Positions 36,138 to 36,315 of a stretch of 36,315 nucleotides of DNA are shown piece after piece. Position 1 is the stretch's first letter. The number at the start of each line of letters is the position of its first letter. The position numbers and the translations under genes are program-made. Origin of the DNA: FCB group bacterium (GTDB lineage: Bacteria; Fidelibacterota; Marinisomatia; SCGC-AAA003-L08; JACNLC01); contig JAADGM010000142.1 in NCBI GenBank assembly GCA_013152375.1, forward strand, positions 1 to 36,315, given 5' to 3'. The notes beneath the pieces are model-generated. The model was not told where the DNA came from and made no database searches. It worked only from the letters and a program-made list of their open reading frames with translations.

Positions 36138-36315
36138 TTACCCGAGTTTCGATAGGATAAGATCGATAATGCGATCCTGGTCGGCTTCCCGGAGGTCCGA
36201 CCCTGAGGGCAGGCACAGGCCGTCCTCGAACAGATGATCCGAGACACTCAGCCCTTCTGTTCCGGTCACATAGTCATAGCTGCGGTACAGGGGCTGGAGG
36301 TGCATGGGCTTCCAG
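36138..36315 (-). CDS. DegT/DnrJ/EryC1/StrS aminotransferase, C-terminal part only
   Basis: The minus frame enters at the right edge and ends with TAA at 36138-36140, about 59 codons. It reads WKPMHLQPLYRSYDYV, later FEDGLCLPSGSDL and ILSKLG, the standard end of PLP-dependent sugar aminotransferases of this group. The active-site Lys is outside the window. It precedes the dehydratase gene by 81 bp of AT-rich sequence and would add an amino group to the 4-keto sugar made by that enzyme; PglE-like function is a plausible inference. Confidence 0.85.
   Translation of the reverse strand, partial: WKPMHLQPLYRSYDYVTGTEGLSVSDHLFEDGLCLPSGSDLREADQDRIIDLILSKLG

Overview
The window looks like a chromosomal piece from a Gram-negative, environmental member of the FCB superphylum (Bacteroidetes/Ignavibacteria/Marinimicrobia-like). 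This is inferred, not proven. The reasons are a secreted protein ending in a type IX-style sorting domain with the YEAFPNPFNP motif, multidomain exported proteins with dockerin-like and collagen-like parts, an orphan histidine kinase with the AHQLGTP box, a Wzi-like outer-membrane barrel, and an eukaryote-like AhcY. I see no rRNA, tRNA, CRISPR array or intact transposon.

Layout. Bases 1-7691 (minus strand) hold two large exported proteins, one collagen-like with a tail-fibre-like body, the other a 1369-residue cysteine-rich protein with P-domain, dockerin-like and sorting domains. Bases 8203-20185 (minus) are one tightly packed ten-gene run for a surface glycan: TPR lipid/periplasmic protein, three glycosyltransferases, a sulfotransferase, a LamG protein, a CDP-glycerol glycerophosphotransferase-like enzyme, a flippase, a YfhO-type membrane protein and a histidine kinase. 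Upstream lie a 62-residue gene and hflK-hflC (20238-22718). The plus strand then carries a DUF2914 lipoprotein and a complete activated-methyl-cycle operon, metH-metF-metK-ahcY (22908-30937). After a small four-helix-bundle gene bordered by AT-rich inverted repeats, a second minus-strand polysaccharide block follows (31400-36315): ugd, a Wzi-like barrel, a CapD/WbpM-type 4,6-dehydratase and the 3' end of a DegT-family aminotransferase.

The most striking item is the leader of metH. In about 125 bp it holds a near-consensus sigma-70 promoter, a SAM-II (metA-motif) riboswitch aptamer, and an intrinsic terminator whose poly-U runs almost to the start codon. The conserved aptamer segment GGTGCTAAA is complementary over nine positions to the loop and 3' arm of the terminator, so an antiterminator/terminator switch can be read straight from the sequence. 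The operon behind it makes methionine (MetH, MetF), converts it to SAM (MetK) and removes SAH (AhcY), so the effector of the switch is the product of the operon.

The glycan genes probably act together: nucleotide-sugar supply (Ugd, CapD, aminotransferase), assembly and decoration (glycosyltransferases, sulfotransferase, glycerophosphotransferase-like enzyme), flipping (Wzx-like), further membrane glycosylation (YfhO-like) and outer-membrane attachment (Wzi-like). No polymerase or Wza/Wzc export genes are visible in the window.
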